Source: Sphingomonas sp.
Lineage (GTDB): Bacteria; Pseudomonadota; Alphaproteobacteria; Sphingomonadales; Sphingomonadaceae
Assembly (NCBI GenBank): GCA_003248865.1
Contig: QFPK01000009.1
Span: 62,001-126,000 of the forward strand
Direction: 5' to 3'
DNA length: 64,000 nt
Position numbers and translations under genes: made by a program. Shown here in pieces: positions 32,952-41,986 of the stretch (position 1 is the first letter of the stretch; each line of letters begins with the position of its first letter). The notes under the pieces were generated by a model that was given only the letters and a program-made list of their open reading frames with translations, searched no databases and was not told where the DNA came from.

Positions 32952-35485
32952 AGGACGATGTTCACCAGACGGTCCGGCACCACGATCACCTTCTTCGGCA
33001 CGAGGCCGCTGGTGTGGGCGGAGACCTTCGGCAGCGCCAGCACGGCGGTTTCCACCTCGGCGCGGGGCAGGCCCTTGGGCAGCTGCACCGTCTCGCGCAG
33101 CTTGCCGTTCACCTGCACGGCATAGGTGACTTCATCGTCCACCAGCAGGGCGGGTTCGGCGACGGGCCAGGGCGCGTCGGCGATCAGGCCCTTTTCGCCC
33201 AGCAGCGCCCAGGCCTCCTCGGCGACATGCGGCACCATCGGCGCGACGAGGCGCAGCAGGGTGACGGCCGCTTCGGTGCGGGCGATGGAGGGCTTCGCCT
33301 TCTCGATGGCGTTGGACAATTCATAGGCACGGGCGACCGCCTTGTTGAACTGCAGCCGGTCGATATCATTGCTGATGCCGTCGATGGTCTTGTGGGTCAG
33401 CCGGGTCAGCTCTTCATTGCCGCCGTCGGGCGCGTCCTTCGCAAGGTTCGCGATCCGCCACAGCCGCTGCACGAAGCGCGACGCCCCTTCGATCCCGGCC
33501 AGCGACCAGGCGAGATCGCGTTCCGGCGGGCTGTCAGACAGCATGAACCAGCGCGCGGCGTCGGCGCCGTAGCGATCCAGAATGGCGTCGGGGTCGACGA
33601 CATTCTTCTTGGACTTCGACATCTTCTCGGTGCGGCCGGCTTCGGCCGGTGCGCCGCTGGCGATCTCGATCCACTGGTCGCCGCGCTTCTCGACCTGCCC
33701 CGGCTCCAGCCAGTCCCCGCCTGCGGACTTGTAGGTCTCATGCGTGACCATGCCCTGCGTGAACAGGCCGCGGAAGGGTTCCGTGATGCCGATCTGGCCG
33801 ATGCTGGCCAGCGCACGGGTGAAGAATCGGCTGTAGAGCAGGTGCAGGATCGCATGCTCGATGCCGCCGATATATTGCGCCACCGGCAGCCAGCTCTCCG
33901 CCTCGGCGCGGTCGAACGGCTTGTCCGCCGGCTGCGACGCGAAACGGATGAAATACCAGCTGCTGTCCACGAAGGTATCCAGCGTGTCGGTCTCGCGCCG
34001 GGCGGGCTTGCCGCACGCAGGGCAGTCGACATGGCGCCAGGTCGGGTGGCGATCCAGCGGGTTGCCGGGGCGGTCGAACGTCACGTCCTCCGGCAGCACC
34101 ACGGGCAGGTCCGCCTTGGGAACGGGCACGGTGCCGCAAGACTCGCAATGGATGATGGGGATGGGCGTGCCCCAGTAGCGCTGGCGGGAAACCCCCCAGT
34201 CGCGCAGGCGGAACACGGTGGTGCCCTGCCCCCAGCCTTCGGATTCCGCGCGGGCAATGACGGCGGCCTTGGCGGGCTCCACCTCAAGGCCGGTGAGGAA
34301 GCCGGAATTGATGAGGCGGCCGGGGCCCGTATAGGCCTCGTCGCCGATGGGCACATCCTCCTCGCCCGGCAGCGCCACGACGCGCGGCACGGGGAGCATA
34401 TATTTGCGGGCGAAATCAAGGTCTCGCTGGTCGTGCGCGGGGCAGCCGAAGATGGCGCCGGTGCCATATTCCATCAGCACGAAATTGGCGATGAACACGG
34501 GCAGGCGGCGGTCCGGATCCAGCGGGTGAACCACGGACAGGCCCGTGTCGAAGCCCTTCTTTTCCGCCGTCTCCAGCTCCTCGGCGGCGGTTCCGGTGGC
34601 GCGGGCGTCGGCGATGAAGGCCTGTGCCGCAGCGTTGTCCGCAGCGATGGCCTGGGCGATCGGGTGATCGATGGCGACGGCGGCAAAGCTCGCCCCGAAC
34701 AGCGTGTCCGGGCGGGTGGTGAACACGTCGAGCGTGGCGGGCACGCCTTCGGGCGGCGAATCCAGATCGAAGCGGAACTTGAGGCCCCTGGACTTGCCGA
34801 TCCAGTTTTCCTGCATCAGCCGGACCTTTTCCGGCCACTGGTCCAGCGTGGCCAGATCGGCCGCCAGTTCCTCGGCGAAGGCGGTGATCTTCAGGAACCA
34901 TTGGGTCAGCTTGCGCCGCTCCACCACCGCGCCCGAGCGCCAGCCGCGGCCGTCGATCACCTGCTCGTTGGCGAGCACGGTGTTGTCGACCGGATCCCAG
35001 TTCACATAAGCCTCGCGCCGATCCACCAGCCCCGCCGCCAGCAGGTCCAGGAACAGCGCCTGTTCATGGCCGTAATAATCGGGTTCGCAGGTGGCGAGTT
35101 CCCGGCTCCAGTCGATGGCGAGGCCCAGCCGCTTCAGCTGGGCGCGCATCGCGGCGATGTTCTGCCGGGTCCAGGTGCCGGGGTGGATGCCCCGCTCCAT
35201 CGCGGCATTTTCCGCCGGCATGCCGAAGGCATCCCAGCCCATCGGATGCAGCACCGCATGGCCCTGCATGCGGCGCGCACGCGCCAGCACATCGCCCATT
35301 GTATAGTTGCGCACATGGCCCATGTGGATGCGCCCCGACGGATAGGGGAACATTTCCAGCACCATGGTCTTGGGCTTGGTGGAGCTGCTGTCGGCGCGGA
35401 AGCTGCCGGCTTCATCCCAGCGCTGTTGCCAGCGGGAATCCGCCGCGCCCGGATCGAAGCGGCTGTTATCGGGTTCGGTTGCCAT
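32948..35485 (-). CDS. leuS: Leucyl-tRNA synthetase
   Basis: 845 residues. HIGH motif in PYPSGRIHMGHVRNYTMGD, editing (CP1) domain with TTRPDTLFGASFAAVA and EYGTGAIFGCPAHDQRD (the Thr-rich and Asp editing residues), the zinc-like region CESCGTVPVPK / CPACGKPARR, LLYSRFFTRAL, and KMSKSKKNVVDPD. The C-terminal domain (VQVNGKLRETVQLPKGL) is complete. Part of the DUF3576-leuS-lptE-holA unit. Confidence 0.98.
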   Translation of the reverse strand: MATEPDNSRFDPGAADSRWQQRWDEAGSFRADSSSTKPKTMVLEMFPYPSGRIHMGHVRNYTMGDVLARARRMQGHAVLHPMGWDAFGMPAENAAMERGIHPGTWTRQNIAAMRAQLKRLGLAIDWSRELATCEPDYYGHEQALFLDLLAAGLVDRREAYVNWDPVDNTVLANEQVIDGRGWRSGAVVERRKLTQWFLKITAFAEELAADLATLDQWPEKVRLMQENWIGKSRGLKFRFDLDSPPEGVPATLDVFTTRPDTLFGASFAAVAIDHPIAQAIAADNAAAQAFIADARATGTAAEELETAEKKGFDTGLSVVHPLDPDRRLPVFIANFVLMEYGTGAIFGCPAHDQRDLDFARKYMLPVPRVVALPGEEDVPIGDEAYTGPGRLINSGFLTGLEVEPAKAAVIARAESEGWGQGTTVFRLRDWGVSRQRYWGTPIPIIHCESCGTVPVPKADLPVVLPEDVTFDRPGNPLDRHPTWRHVDCPACGKPARRETDTLDTFVDSSWYFIRFASQPADKPFDRAEAESWLPVAQYIGGIEHAILHLLYSRFFTRALASIGQIGITEPFRGLFTQGMVTHETYKSAGGDWLEPGQVEKRGDQWIEIASGAPAEAGRTEKMSKSKKNVVDPDAILDRYGADAARWFMLSDSPPERDLAWSLAGIEGASRFVQRLWRIANLAKDAPDGGNEELTRLTHKTIDGISNDIDRLQFNKAVARAYELSNAIEKAKPSIARTEAAVTLLRLVAPMVPHVAEEAWALLGEKGLIADAPWPVAEPALLVDDEVTYAVQVNGKLRETVQLPKGLPRAEVETAVLALPKVSAHTSGLVPKKVIVVPDRLVNIVL

Positions 35486-35494
35486 CAGGCTGGA

Positions 35495-35956
35495 TCAGTT
35501 CCGGGCGAGCGAGGCCTGGCGCAGGGTGCGGGCGCGCTCGAGGATGATTTCCTCCAGCCTCTGCACCGTGCCGGCGCGAACGGGGGCCGCGACCCAGCGG
35601 CCGTCCTGCATCACCTCGCGCTGAGCGGAGACCTGCACGGCGTCCGCGCGGAGCGCGCCATCGAGGATGGCCACACTCACCTTCACGCGCTCGTTCGGGA
35701 CATTCGGGTTCTGATACCATTCGCCCACGATCACGCCGCCGGCGGAATCGACCTGCGACAGTGGCATGAACTTCAGCGTTTCCAGGCTGGCGCGCCACAG
35801 ATAGCTGTTCACCCCGATGGTGGTGACCGCCGTCTGCTGGGTGACGGCTTCGGGGCCCTTCTTTCCGCCGCACGCCGCAAGCGCGAGCGCCGAGGCCAGA
35901 ACAACGGCCGTCGCGAGAGGGCGGGTGGATGCGGGCTTGATGGTTCCGTCTGTCAA
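35495..35956 (-). CDS. DUF3576 lipoprotein
   Basis: 153 residues from TTG 35956, with GGAG six bases upstream; the longer frame back to 36103 has no such site and reads as non-conserved. Signal with lipobox ALALAAC, then GGKKGPEAV. The body, GVNSYLWRASLETLKFMPLS and SAGGVIVGEWYQNPNVPNER, is characteristic of DUF3576, an envelope protein almost always found next to leuS in alphaproteobacteria. Function unknown. Nine bases precede leuS. Confidence 0.85.
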   Translation of the reverse strand: MTDGTIKPASTRPLATAVVLASALALAACGGKKGPEAVTQQTAVTTIGVNSYLWRASLETLKFMPLSQVDSAGGVIVGEWYQNPNVPNERVKVSVAILDGALRADAVQVSAQREVMQDGRWVAAPVRAGTVQRLEEIILERARTLRQASLARN

Positions 35957-36262
35957 TGAAGGCTCCGTGGTCTTTGGCCGATGAGGACCGAGGGCGGCCA
36001 TACAGGGCTGAGAGCCGTTCACGCAACAGGCAGCCCCTGAATGTGCCACCCTGGGCCCGAATGTGCCAGCATAGGCCTTGCGCCAGAAGCATGGGATAGC
36101 CAAACACAGGCTGAACGGACACGCCGATATTCATCCCGCTGTAACCAATTGTGGGCCAAAAGCCACAATTGCCGGGAATTGGGCAAAGCTGTGTGGATTC
36201 AGGGTTAAATTCTGCGACGGAGCGTGGGATTCCATCGCCAGATGAGGTAGCGTTTTACGGTT
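35957..36262. other. Divergent intergenic region with inverted repeat and GANTC sites
   Basis: 306 bp between divergent genes. It contains two direct copies of GAATGTGCCA about 22 bp apart near 36036-36070, a perfect 9-bp inverted repeat CAATTGTGG / CCACAATTG at 36146-36171, and two GATTC (CcrM-type GANTC) sites at 36196-36200 and 36228-36232 with a TTAA between them. The inverted repeat lies about 90 bp before the start of the putative outer-membrane protein gene and could be an operator. Confidence 0.45.
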
Positions 36263-37039
36263 ATGCAAAGAGGTGCCGAGTCTCTTGCTGCGCGCATGAC
36301 CCCTGCCGGGGGTTCGAAGCAGCTTTTGACCTCCATTCTGGGGGCGGCCCTGCTGTGCGCTTCGCTGATTCCGGCGCAATCGGTGCTCGCCGCGACGACT
36401 AAATCCCGGCTGGTTCCGGAAGTGACGAACGAGAATTCGACGGCCGGCTTCCGCACCAAGTCTCAGGCGCTGGTGCTGCAGCCGATCAACCTGGACGTGA
36501 GCAAGTTCGCTTTCACCGCGCCGGGCCGTGTTGCGTCCTCCAAGGTGCAGACGGTGGAGCGCAGCTTCAGCTTCACGCCGTCGGGCAATCCGAAGGGCGT
36601 TTCCGTGGGCGGCAGCGTTCGCGCGGTACAGACGGCGTCTGTGGAGCGCACGGCTGATCCGGCGTTGGCGCCGGCCGGTTACAATTTCGATCTGGCTGTC
36701 GGCTATCGCGGCATGCAGGTGTCCGGCGGGATGAGCCGGGTGGACGGCGGCATCGGCGGCCGGTCCAGCCAGGGCGTGGACGTGGGCCTGGGCTATGGCG
36801 CGCGCAACTGGCAGGCTGCGATCCAGGCCAGTGCGGAACGCGATTCGAACCCGCTGTCGCCCCGCGCTGCATCGCCCGATCCGCGTTATTCGCTGGAAGC
36901 GAGCGGCGCGCTGGCGCTGAGCCCGCGCGTGTCGGTGGGCGGTTCGCTGCGTTATCGCCTGGCGCCGGAGAATCCGACGCCGCTGGATCCGGACAAGGAT
37001 GACCGGGCTGTGATGCTCGGCGGGGCCGTCGCCTTCTAA
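36263..37039 (+). CDS. Putative small outer-membrane beta-barrel protein
   Basis: 258 residues from ATG 36263. A signal peptide (LLTSILGAALLCASLIPAQS, cut near VLAA) is followed by a low-complexity region, then alternating hydrophobic/polar strands rich in Gly and aromatic residues (GYNFDLAVGYRGMQVSGGMS; VDVGLGYGARNWQAAIQASA; RVSVGGSLRYRLAP). The chain ends AVAF; a terminal Phe after a strand is typical of Bam-assembled outer-membrane proteins. I recognise no named family. It is followed by a terminator. Confidence 0.68.
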   Translation: MQRGAESLAARMTPAGGSKQLLTSILGAALLCASLIPAQSVLAATTKSRLVPEVTNENSTAGFRTKSQALVLQPINLDVSKFAFTAPGRVASSKVQTVERSFSFTPSGNPKGVSVGGSVRAVQTASVERTADPALAPAGYNFDLAVGYRGMQVSGGMSRVDGGIGGRSSQGVDVGLGYGARNWQAAIQASAERDSNPLSPRAASPDPRYSLEASGALALSPRVSVGGSLRYRLAPENPTPLDPDKDDRAVMLGGAVAF

Positions 37040-37143
37040 GGCGACGGAGCGGCTGCGATTAAGGCGCAGCCTTAACTCGCAGACTCGCGATCCCCGCCCG
37101 GCCGGCTGAGTCGGCGATCTCTATCGCCGGCCAGTCCGACGAG

Positions 37144-37163
37144 TCCGGCTTTGCCGGATTTTT
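37144..37163 (+). terminator. Intrinsic terminator
   Basis: Stem TCCGGC / GCCGGA with a TTT loop, followed by TTTTT. It lies about 100 bp after the putative outer-membrane protein gene. Confidence 0.65.
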
Positions 37164-37376
37164 CTTTCCTCTTTCTTGCTGTCGCGCCGTTGGCGCGAGT
37201 CCCGCCGAGCGGAGGGAGTTCCAAGCGGACTCGCCGGCTTTGCCGGCGGCCGCGCCGCTCTTTCTTCCACTCCTTTTTTATCCTTTCTCCCGCTCAGCCT
37301 GAGCGGGCGGAGAGGCAGATGAGAAGAGGGGAGAGGCATAATGGAGGACGTGGAACAATGGGATAACCAGATCGGT

Positions 37377-37392
37377 TGTTCCACGTGGAACA
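37377..37392. other. Probable parS centromere site (ParB binding)
   Basis: Perfect 16-bp palindrome TGTTCCACGTGGAACA. It differs from the widely conserved bacterial parS TGTTTCACGTGAAACA at two symmetric positions only. It is non-coding and lies 1.4 kb from the DUF3576-leuS-lptE-holA block, which in many alphaproteobacteria sits beside parAB. A half-site with the same spacing frame lies 35 bp to the left. ParB itself is not in the window. Confidence 0.75.
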
Positions 37393-37458
37393 TCGTCCTA
37401 CACTCTGAAATCAATCACTTACCCGTAGGACGTGTAGGATATGTAGGCGAATTCCACC

Positions 37459-39726
37459 CTAATCCAGCCGGATTCCCTGCCCCTCGGCCTCGGCCGTCAG
37501 CAGCGCCCGAACATCCGCGCCGGGCGTCGCCAGCCACTCGGCCATCTTCGCGCGCAGCGGCAGCAGCTGCGAGGAGCGCACCATCGCCTTCACCGGGCCG
37601 ATGGCGGCGGGCGTGATGGAAAGCTTCTCAACCCCGATCGCCATCAGCGCCAGCGCCTCCAGCGGGCGGCCGCCCATTTCGCCGCACACCGAAACCGGCA
37701 CATTGGCTGCACTCGCCTGATCCACCACCAGCTTCAGATAGCGCAGCAGCCCGCGCGACAGCCAGTCGTAGCGGTCCGCGAGGCGCGGGTTGCCGCGATC
37801 CGCCGCCAGCAGGAACTGGGTGAGATCGTTGGTGCCGATGGAGATGAAATCCAGCCGGGGCAGCAGCTCGTCCAGCACCATGGCGAGCGACGGCACTTCC
37901 AGCATGGCGCCAAACTTCACCTCTGCGGCATGGGGAAGTCCGGCGGCGGCCATGCGGCGCAGCCGGGTTTCCACGATGGCGCGCGCTTCCTCATACTCCC
38001 AAGGTTCCGTGACCATTGGGAACATCAGGTGCAGGGTGCGGCCGGCGGCGGCCTCCAGCAGGGCGCTGGCCTGCGCGGCGAGCAGGCCCGAACGGGCCAG
38101 CGCCAGGCGGATGGCACGCCAGCCCATGGCCGGATTCTCTTCGCGCTCACCCTGAGAATCGACATAGGGCACCGCCTTGTCGCCGCCGATATCGACGGTG
38201 CGGAAGATCACCGGCCGGTCGCCGGCGGCTTCCAGCACATCCTTGTAGAGCCCGACCTGACGGCCCTTGCGCGGCAGCGTCGCGGAGACGAGGAACTGGA
38301 ACTCGGTGCGGAACAGGCCGATGCCGTCGGCATTGGTCATGTCGAGCGCGGGGAGGTCCGAGCGGAGGCCCGCGTTCATCATCAACTGCACCCGCACCCC
38401 GTCGACGCTGGTGGCGGGCAGGTCCTTCAGCTGCTCGAACTCGGCCTGCTTGGCGACGCGGAGCGCGGTGCGCTCCTCGAAGCTGGCCAGCACGGCTTGC
38501 GCGGGCCGCACGAACAGCGCGCCCGTGCTGCTGTCCAGCAGCAGCGGGTCGCCTTCGGCAACCGCATCGCGCAGGCCCTTCACCCGGCCCAGCACGGGAA
38601 TGCCCATGGCGCGGGCGAGGATGGTGACATGGGCCGTGAGAGACCCTTCCTCCAGCGCGACGCCCTTCAGATAGTGGCGGTCATATTCCAGCAGCTCGGC
38701 CGGGCCGAGATTGCGGGCGATCAGGATCGCATCCTCCTGAAGCCCGCGCTTCGCCGCCGTGTCGGACTGGCCCGAAACGATGCGGATCAGCCGGTTGGAG
38801 AGATCCTCCAGATCGTGCATGCGCTCCCGCAGATAGGGATCGGAGGCAGAGCCCAGCTTGATGCGCTGGGCCTGCGCCACTGCCTCCACCGCCGCTTCCG
38901 CCGTGAGGCCGCCGTCGATGCCGTCATGGATGCGGCGGGCCCAGCCCTCGTCCAGCGCGAACATCTTGTAGGTTTCCAGGATGTCGTCATGGTCGCCCGG
39001 CCCGGCGAAATCCGCGCGGGAGACCATCTGGTCGATCTCTTCCCGCATGCGGGTGAAGGCCGCCTTCAGGCGGGCGCGTTCGGCCTCCGCATCCTCTGCC
39101 ACGGTGTTGGTGATGACGACGCGCGGCTGGTGGAACACCGCCTGCCCGCGCGCCATGCCGTCCACCAGCTTCAGCCCCGGCAGGCGGACCGGGTTCGAGT
39201 CCCTGGGCGGCTTGGGCGCGCTGCTGTCCGGATCGACGAGGCCGGCGGCGGCGATCAGCTCGGCCAGCACCATGGCGACCGTCTGCAGCGCCTCGATCTC
39301 GATCTCGTCATAGTCGCGCGGCTGCTTGTGCTGCACGGCCAGCACGCCCACGCACACCTCGCGGCGGATGATCGGCACGCCCGCGAAGCTGTGGAAGCGC
39401 TCTTCCCCCGTTTCCGGGCGATAGGCGAAGCGCGGATGGCTGGTCGCCTGCGCCAGGTTCAGCGGCTCGCGGGTTTCGGCGATGGTGCCGACAAGGCCCT
39501 GCCCGAAGGCGAGCCGGGTGACATGGACGGCCTGCTGCTTCAGCCCGCGCGTGGCGAACAGTTCCAGCATGCCGTCGCGCAGCAGATAGATGGAGGCGAC
39601 TTCGGATTCGAGCGCGCCCGCGATCAGGACGGCGACCTGATCGAGCTTGGATTGCGTGCTCTGCCGCGCCGCCATCACATCGTGCAGGCGGCGCAGCAGT
39701 TCGCGGGCGCTGCCTGTCGCCGCCAT
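37459..39726 (-). CDS. ptsP: Phosphoenolpyruvate-protein phosphotransferase PtsP (EI-Ntr)
   Basis: 755 residues from ATG 39726; the longer open frame upstream re-reads the neighbouring gene in another frame. An N-terminal GAF domain (about residues 15-160: ALESEVASIYLLRD ... FAGVPIIRREVCVGVLAVQH) precedes the PTS enzyme I part: phospho-His in GSLTAHVTILARAMGIPVLG (Ala where most enzymes have Ser), PEP-binding NADGIGLFRTEFQFL, and the catalytic Cys in VSVCGEMGG. It starts the nitrogen-related phosphorelay to NPr and EIIA-Ntr; the GAF domain senses glutamine or a related signal. Co-directional with and touching the nitronate monooxygenase gene. Confidence 0.95.
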   Translation of the reverse strand: MAATGSARELLRRLHDVMAARQSTQSKLDQVAVLIAGALESEVASIYLLRDGMLELFATRGLKQQAVHVTRLAFGQGLVGTIAETREPLNLAQATSHPRFAYRPETGEERFHSFAGVPIIRREVCVGVLAVQHKQPRDYDEIEIEALQTVAMVLAELIAAAGLVDPDSSAPKPPRDSNPVRLPGLKLVDGMARGQAVFHQPRVVITNTVAEDAEAERARLKAAFTRMREEIDQMVSRADFAGPGDHDDILETYKMFALDEGWARRIHDGIDGGLTAEAAVEAVAQAQRIKLGSASDPYLRERMHDLEDLSNRLIRIVSGQSDTAAKRGLQEDAILIARNLGPAELLEYDRHYLKGVALEEGSLTAHVTILARAMGIPVLGRVKGLRDAVAEGDPLLLDSSTGALFVRPAQAVLASFEERTALRVAKQAEFEQLKDLPATSVDGVRVQLMMNAGLRSDLPALDMTNADGIGLFRTEFQFLVSATLPRKGRQVGLYKDVLEAAGDRPVIFRTVDIGGDKAVPYVDSQGEREENPAMGWRAIRLALARSGLLAAQASALLEAAAGRTLHLMFPMVTEPWEYEEARAIVETRLRRMAAAGLPHAAEVKFGAMLEVPSLAMVLDELLPRLDFISIGTNDLTQFLLAADRGNPRLADRYDWLSRGLLRYLKLVVDQASAANVPVSVCGEMGGRPLEALALMAIGVEKLSITPAAIGPVKAMVRSSQLLPLRAKMAEWLATPGADVRALLTAEAEGQGIRLD

Positions 39727-40769
39727 CAGTCCCTCGCGATCCGGGCGGAGAGGGCCGCCTCTGCCTCGCTGACGAGGCTTTCGATGATAGTCGCCACCGG
39801 TTCTTCCGCTGTCACCATGCCGACCGACTGGCCCGCCATCACCGAGCCGTTCTCGACGTCCCCGTCGATCACCGCGCGGCGCAGCGCGCCGGCCCAATAA
39901 TGTTCGATTTCCAGCTGGGCGGCGGGAAGCTCGATCTCGCCGCGCGCGAGCTGGGCGGAGACTTCGCGCTGCTTGTCCATGAAGGCTTCGGTGCCGGCGT
40001 TCTTCAGCGCGCGCACCGGGATCACAGGCAGGCGCGGATCGAACTGCACCGAAGCGACCGCGTCGCGCGCGGCGCCGCGGATGAAGGCCTTCTTGAAATT
40101 GGGGTGGGCGATGGATTCGGCCGAGGCCGCGAAGCGGGTGCCGAGCTGCACGCCCGCCGCGCCCATTTCCACCAGCGCCGCGACAGCCGCGCCCCGGCCG
40201 ATGCCGCCGGCCGCGAAGATGGTGGCGTCGGGCAGCGCGGGCAGGATTTCCTGCGCCAGCACGGCGAGGCTGACCGGGCCGATATGGCCGCCGGCCTCTG
40301 ACCCTTCGATCACCAGCGCGTCGCAGCCCGAGCGCAGCAGCTTGCGGGCGAGCGCATAGTTCGGGGCAAAGGCGATCAGCTTCGCGAAATCGGTGATGGC
40401 GGCCACAGCCGGCCCGGGCGGGATGCCGCCCGCCAGCACCACATGGGACACACCCGCCGCCTTGCAGACGCCGATCAGCTCCATCAGCTGCGGGTGCATA
40501 GTGATGAGGTTCACGCCGAAGGGCTTTGTCGTCAGCGCCTGTGTGGCGGCGATCTCCGCCTCCAGCAGGGCGGGCGTCATCGCGCCGCAGGCGATCACGC
40601 CGAAGCCGCCCGCGTTGGAGATGGCGGAGACAAGGTTGCGTTCCGACACCCACGACATCGCGCCCGCCAATATGGCGTGGCGGCTGCCGAGGAAGGCGCG
40701 GCCCTTTGCCGTCAGCGCATCAAGATGGGGCGTTGCCGTCACGTCTTTCTTTTGTTCCGATCCCGTCAC
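39726..40769 (-). CDS. Nitronate monooxygenase-like flavoprotein
   Basis: 347 residues. FMN-binding TIM barrel of the NMO/FabK family: AGAMSWVSERNLVSAISNAG, GVNLITMHPQL, HVVLAGGIPPGP, LVIEGSEAGGHIGP (the His in GGH is conserved in this family), IFAAGGIGRGAAVAALVEMG and GVQLGTRFAAS. It oxidises nitroalkane anions such as propionate 3-nitronate, or has an enoyl-reductase-like role; the substrate is not fixed by sequence. Its position between lysC and ptsP, with overlaps on both sides (4 bp and 1-3 bp), marks one operon. Confidence 0.85.
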   Translation of the reverse strand: MTGSEQKKDVTATPHLDALTAKGRAFLGSRHAILAGAMSWVSERNLVSAISNAGGFGVIACGAMTPALLEAEIAATQALTTKPFGVNLITMHPQLMELIGVCKAAGVSHVVLAGGIPPGPAVAAITDFAKLIAFAPNYALARKLLRSGCDALVIEGSEAGGHIGPVSLAVLAQEILPALPDATIFAAGGIGRGAAVAALVEMGAAGVQLGTRFAASAESIAHPNFKKAFIRGAARDAVASVQFDPRLPVIPVRALKNAGTEAFMDKQREVSAQLARGEIELPAAQLEIEHYWAGALRRAVIDGDVENGSVMAGQSVGMVTAEEPVATIIESLVSEAEAALSARIARD

Positions 40770-41986
40770 GCGGCAGCATCCAGCCCGTAAGCGGTGTGCA
40801 GCACGCGCACGGCGAGTTCCAGATACTCTTCCTTGATGAGGACGGAGACCTTGATTTCCGACGTAGTGATGGCGAGCACGTTGATGCCGCGATCGGCCAG
40901 CGCCTTGAACATGGTGACGGCGACGCCGGCATGGCTGCGCATGCCCACGCCCACCACCGAGATCTTCACCACCGAATCGTCGGTGATGAGGCGGGCATAG
41001 CCGATGGACGCGGCCGAAGCCTCCAGCACGGAGCGGGCGCGGGCCAGTTCGGTGCGCGGCACGGTGAAGGTGACGTCCGTCGTGCCGTCGGTCGCGATAT
41101 TCTGCACGATCATGTCGACGTTGATGTTCGCATCGGCCAGCGGCCCGAAGATGGCGGCGACGATCCCCGGCCGGTCCGGCACGGCGCCGATGGTCACCTT
41201 GGCTTCGTTGCGGTCATAGGCGACGCCCGCGATCAGTTCCTGTTCCACGACTTCATCCTCATCGACAACCATGGTGCCCGGCGCATCCGAGAAGCTGGAC
41301 AGCACCTGCACCGGCACCTTTTCCTTCATGGCGAGTTCGACCGACCGTGTCTGCAGCACCTTGGCGCCGACGGAGGCCAGTTCCAGCATTTCCTCGTAGG
41401 TGATCTTCGCGAGCTTGCGGGCGCGCGGCACGATGCGCGGGTCGGTGGTGAACACCCCCTCCACATCGGTGTAGATGTCGCAGCGGTCCGCCTTCAGCGC
41501 GGCGGCGACGGCGACAGCGGAGGTATCCGAACCGCCCCGGCCCAGCGTGGTGATGCGGTTGTCGTCCGTCAGGCCCTGGAAGCCGGGAATCACCGCCACG
41601 ACGCCTTCCGCCATCGCGGCGCGCAGGGCTTCGGTACCGACATCGGCGATGCGGGCCTTGCCGTGCGCATCGCTGGTGTAGACGGGCAGTTGCCAGCCGA
41701 GCCAGCTGCGCGCCTTCAGCCCCAGCGACTGCAGCACGATGGCAAGCAGGCCGGACGTGACCTGTTCGCCCGATGCCACCACCACATCATATTCCGCCGG
41801 ATCGGCGAGCGGCGAGGCTTCGCGGCAGAAGTTGACGAGACGGTCTGTCTCCCCCGCCATGGCGGACACGACGATGGCGACCTGGTTGCCGGCCTCGACT
41901 TCGCGTTTGACGCGGGCAGCCACGCCCCGGATCCGCTCGATCCCGGCCATGGAGGTGCCGCCGAATTTCATGACGATGATGGCCAT
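40766..41986 (-). CDS. lysC: Aspartokinase
   Basis: First step of the lysine/threonine/methionine pathway: phosphorylates aspartate. 406 residues. N-terminal kinase motif IVMKFGGTSMAG, VSAMAGETDRL, GRGGSDTSAVAVAAAL and DVEGVFTTDPRIV; the C-terminal third has two ACT domains (VTIGAVPDRPGIVAAIFGPL and ISVVGVGMRSHAGVAVTMFK), so feedback inhibition by lysine and/or threonine is expected. First gene of the unit lysC-NMO-ptsP; divergent from leuA. Confidence 0.96.
   Translation of the reverse strand: MAIIVMKFGGTSMAGIERIRGVAARVKREVEAGNQVAIVVSAMAGETDRLVNFCREASPLADPAEYDVVVASGEQVTSGLLAIVLQSLGLKARSWLGWQLPVYTSDAHGKARIADVGTEALRAAMAEGVVAVIPGFQGLTDDNRITTLGRGGSDTSAVAVAAALKADRCDIYTDVEGVFTTDPRIVPRARKLAKITYEEMLELASVGAKVLQTRSVELAMKEKVPVQVLSSFSDAPGTMVVDEDEVVEQELIAGVAYDRNEAKVTIGAVPDRPGIVAAIFGPLADANINVDMIVQNIATDGTTDVTFTVPRTELARARSVLEASAASIGYARLITDDSVVKISVVGVGMRSHAGVAVTMFKALADRGINVLAITTSEIKVSVLIKEEYLELAVRVLHTAYGLDAAA

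Larger units (their letters stand above)
37040..37458. other. Non-coding region with terminator, parS-like site and small repeats
   Basis: 419 bp without a supportable gene. Left part: hairpins of the CCGGC-TTT-GCCGG type, the first a terminator, the second GCCGGC-TTT-GCCGGC at about 37224-37239. Middle: low-complexity purine/pyrimidine tracts. Right part: the 16-bp palindrome at 37377-37392, a half-copy ACGTGGAACA at 37348-37357, an inverted repeat CGTCCTAC / GTAGGACG (37394-37401 with 37425-37432), and three tandem 9-mers starting GTAGG (37425-37451). Confidence 0.6.

Noticed and set aside
33014..35959. 981-codon open frame opposite leuS
   Set aside because: Antisense to a certain leuS. 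In GC-rich DNA the complementary frame of a real gene is often open; the translation is His/Arg/Gly-rich without any domain.
37425..37451. Three tandem 9-mers (GTAGGACGT, GTAGGATAT, GTAGGCGAA) as iterons or a CRISPR
   Set aside because: Too short and too few, with no spacers; kept only as a note beside the parS-like site.
39727..40653. Upstream extension of the ptsP frame
   Set aside because: It lies entirely within the nitronate monooxygenase gene in another frame; PtsP homology begins at ATG 39726.
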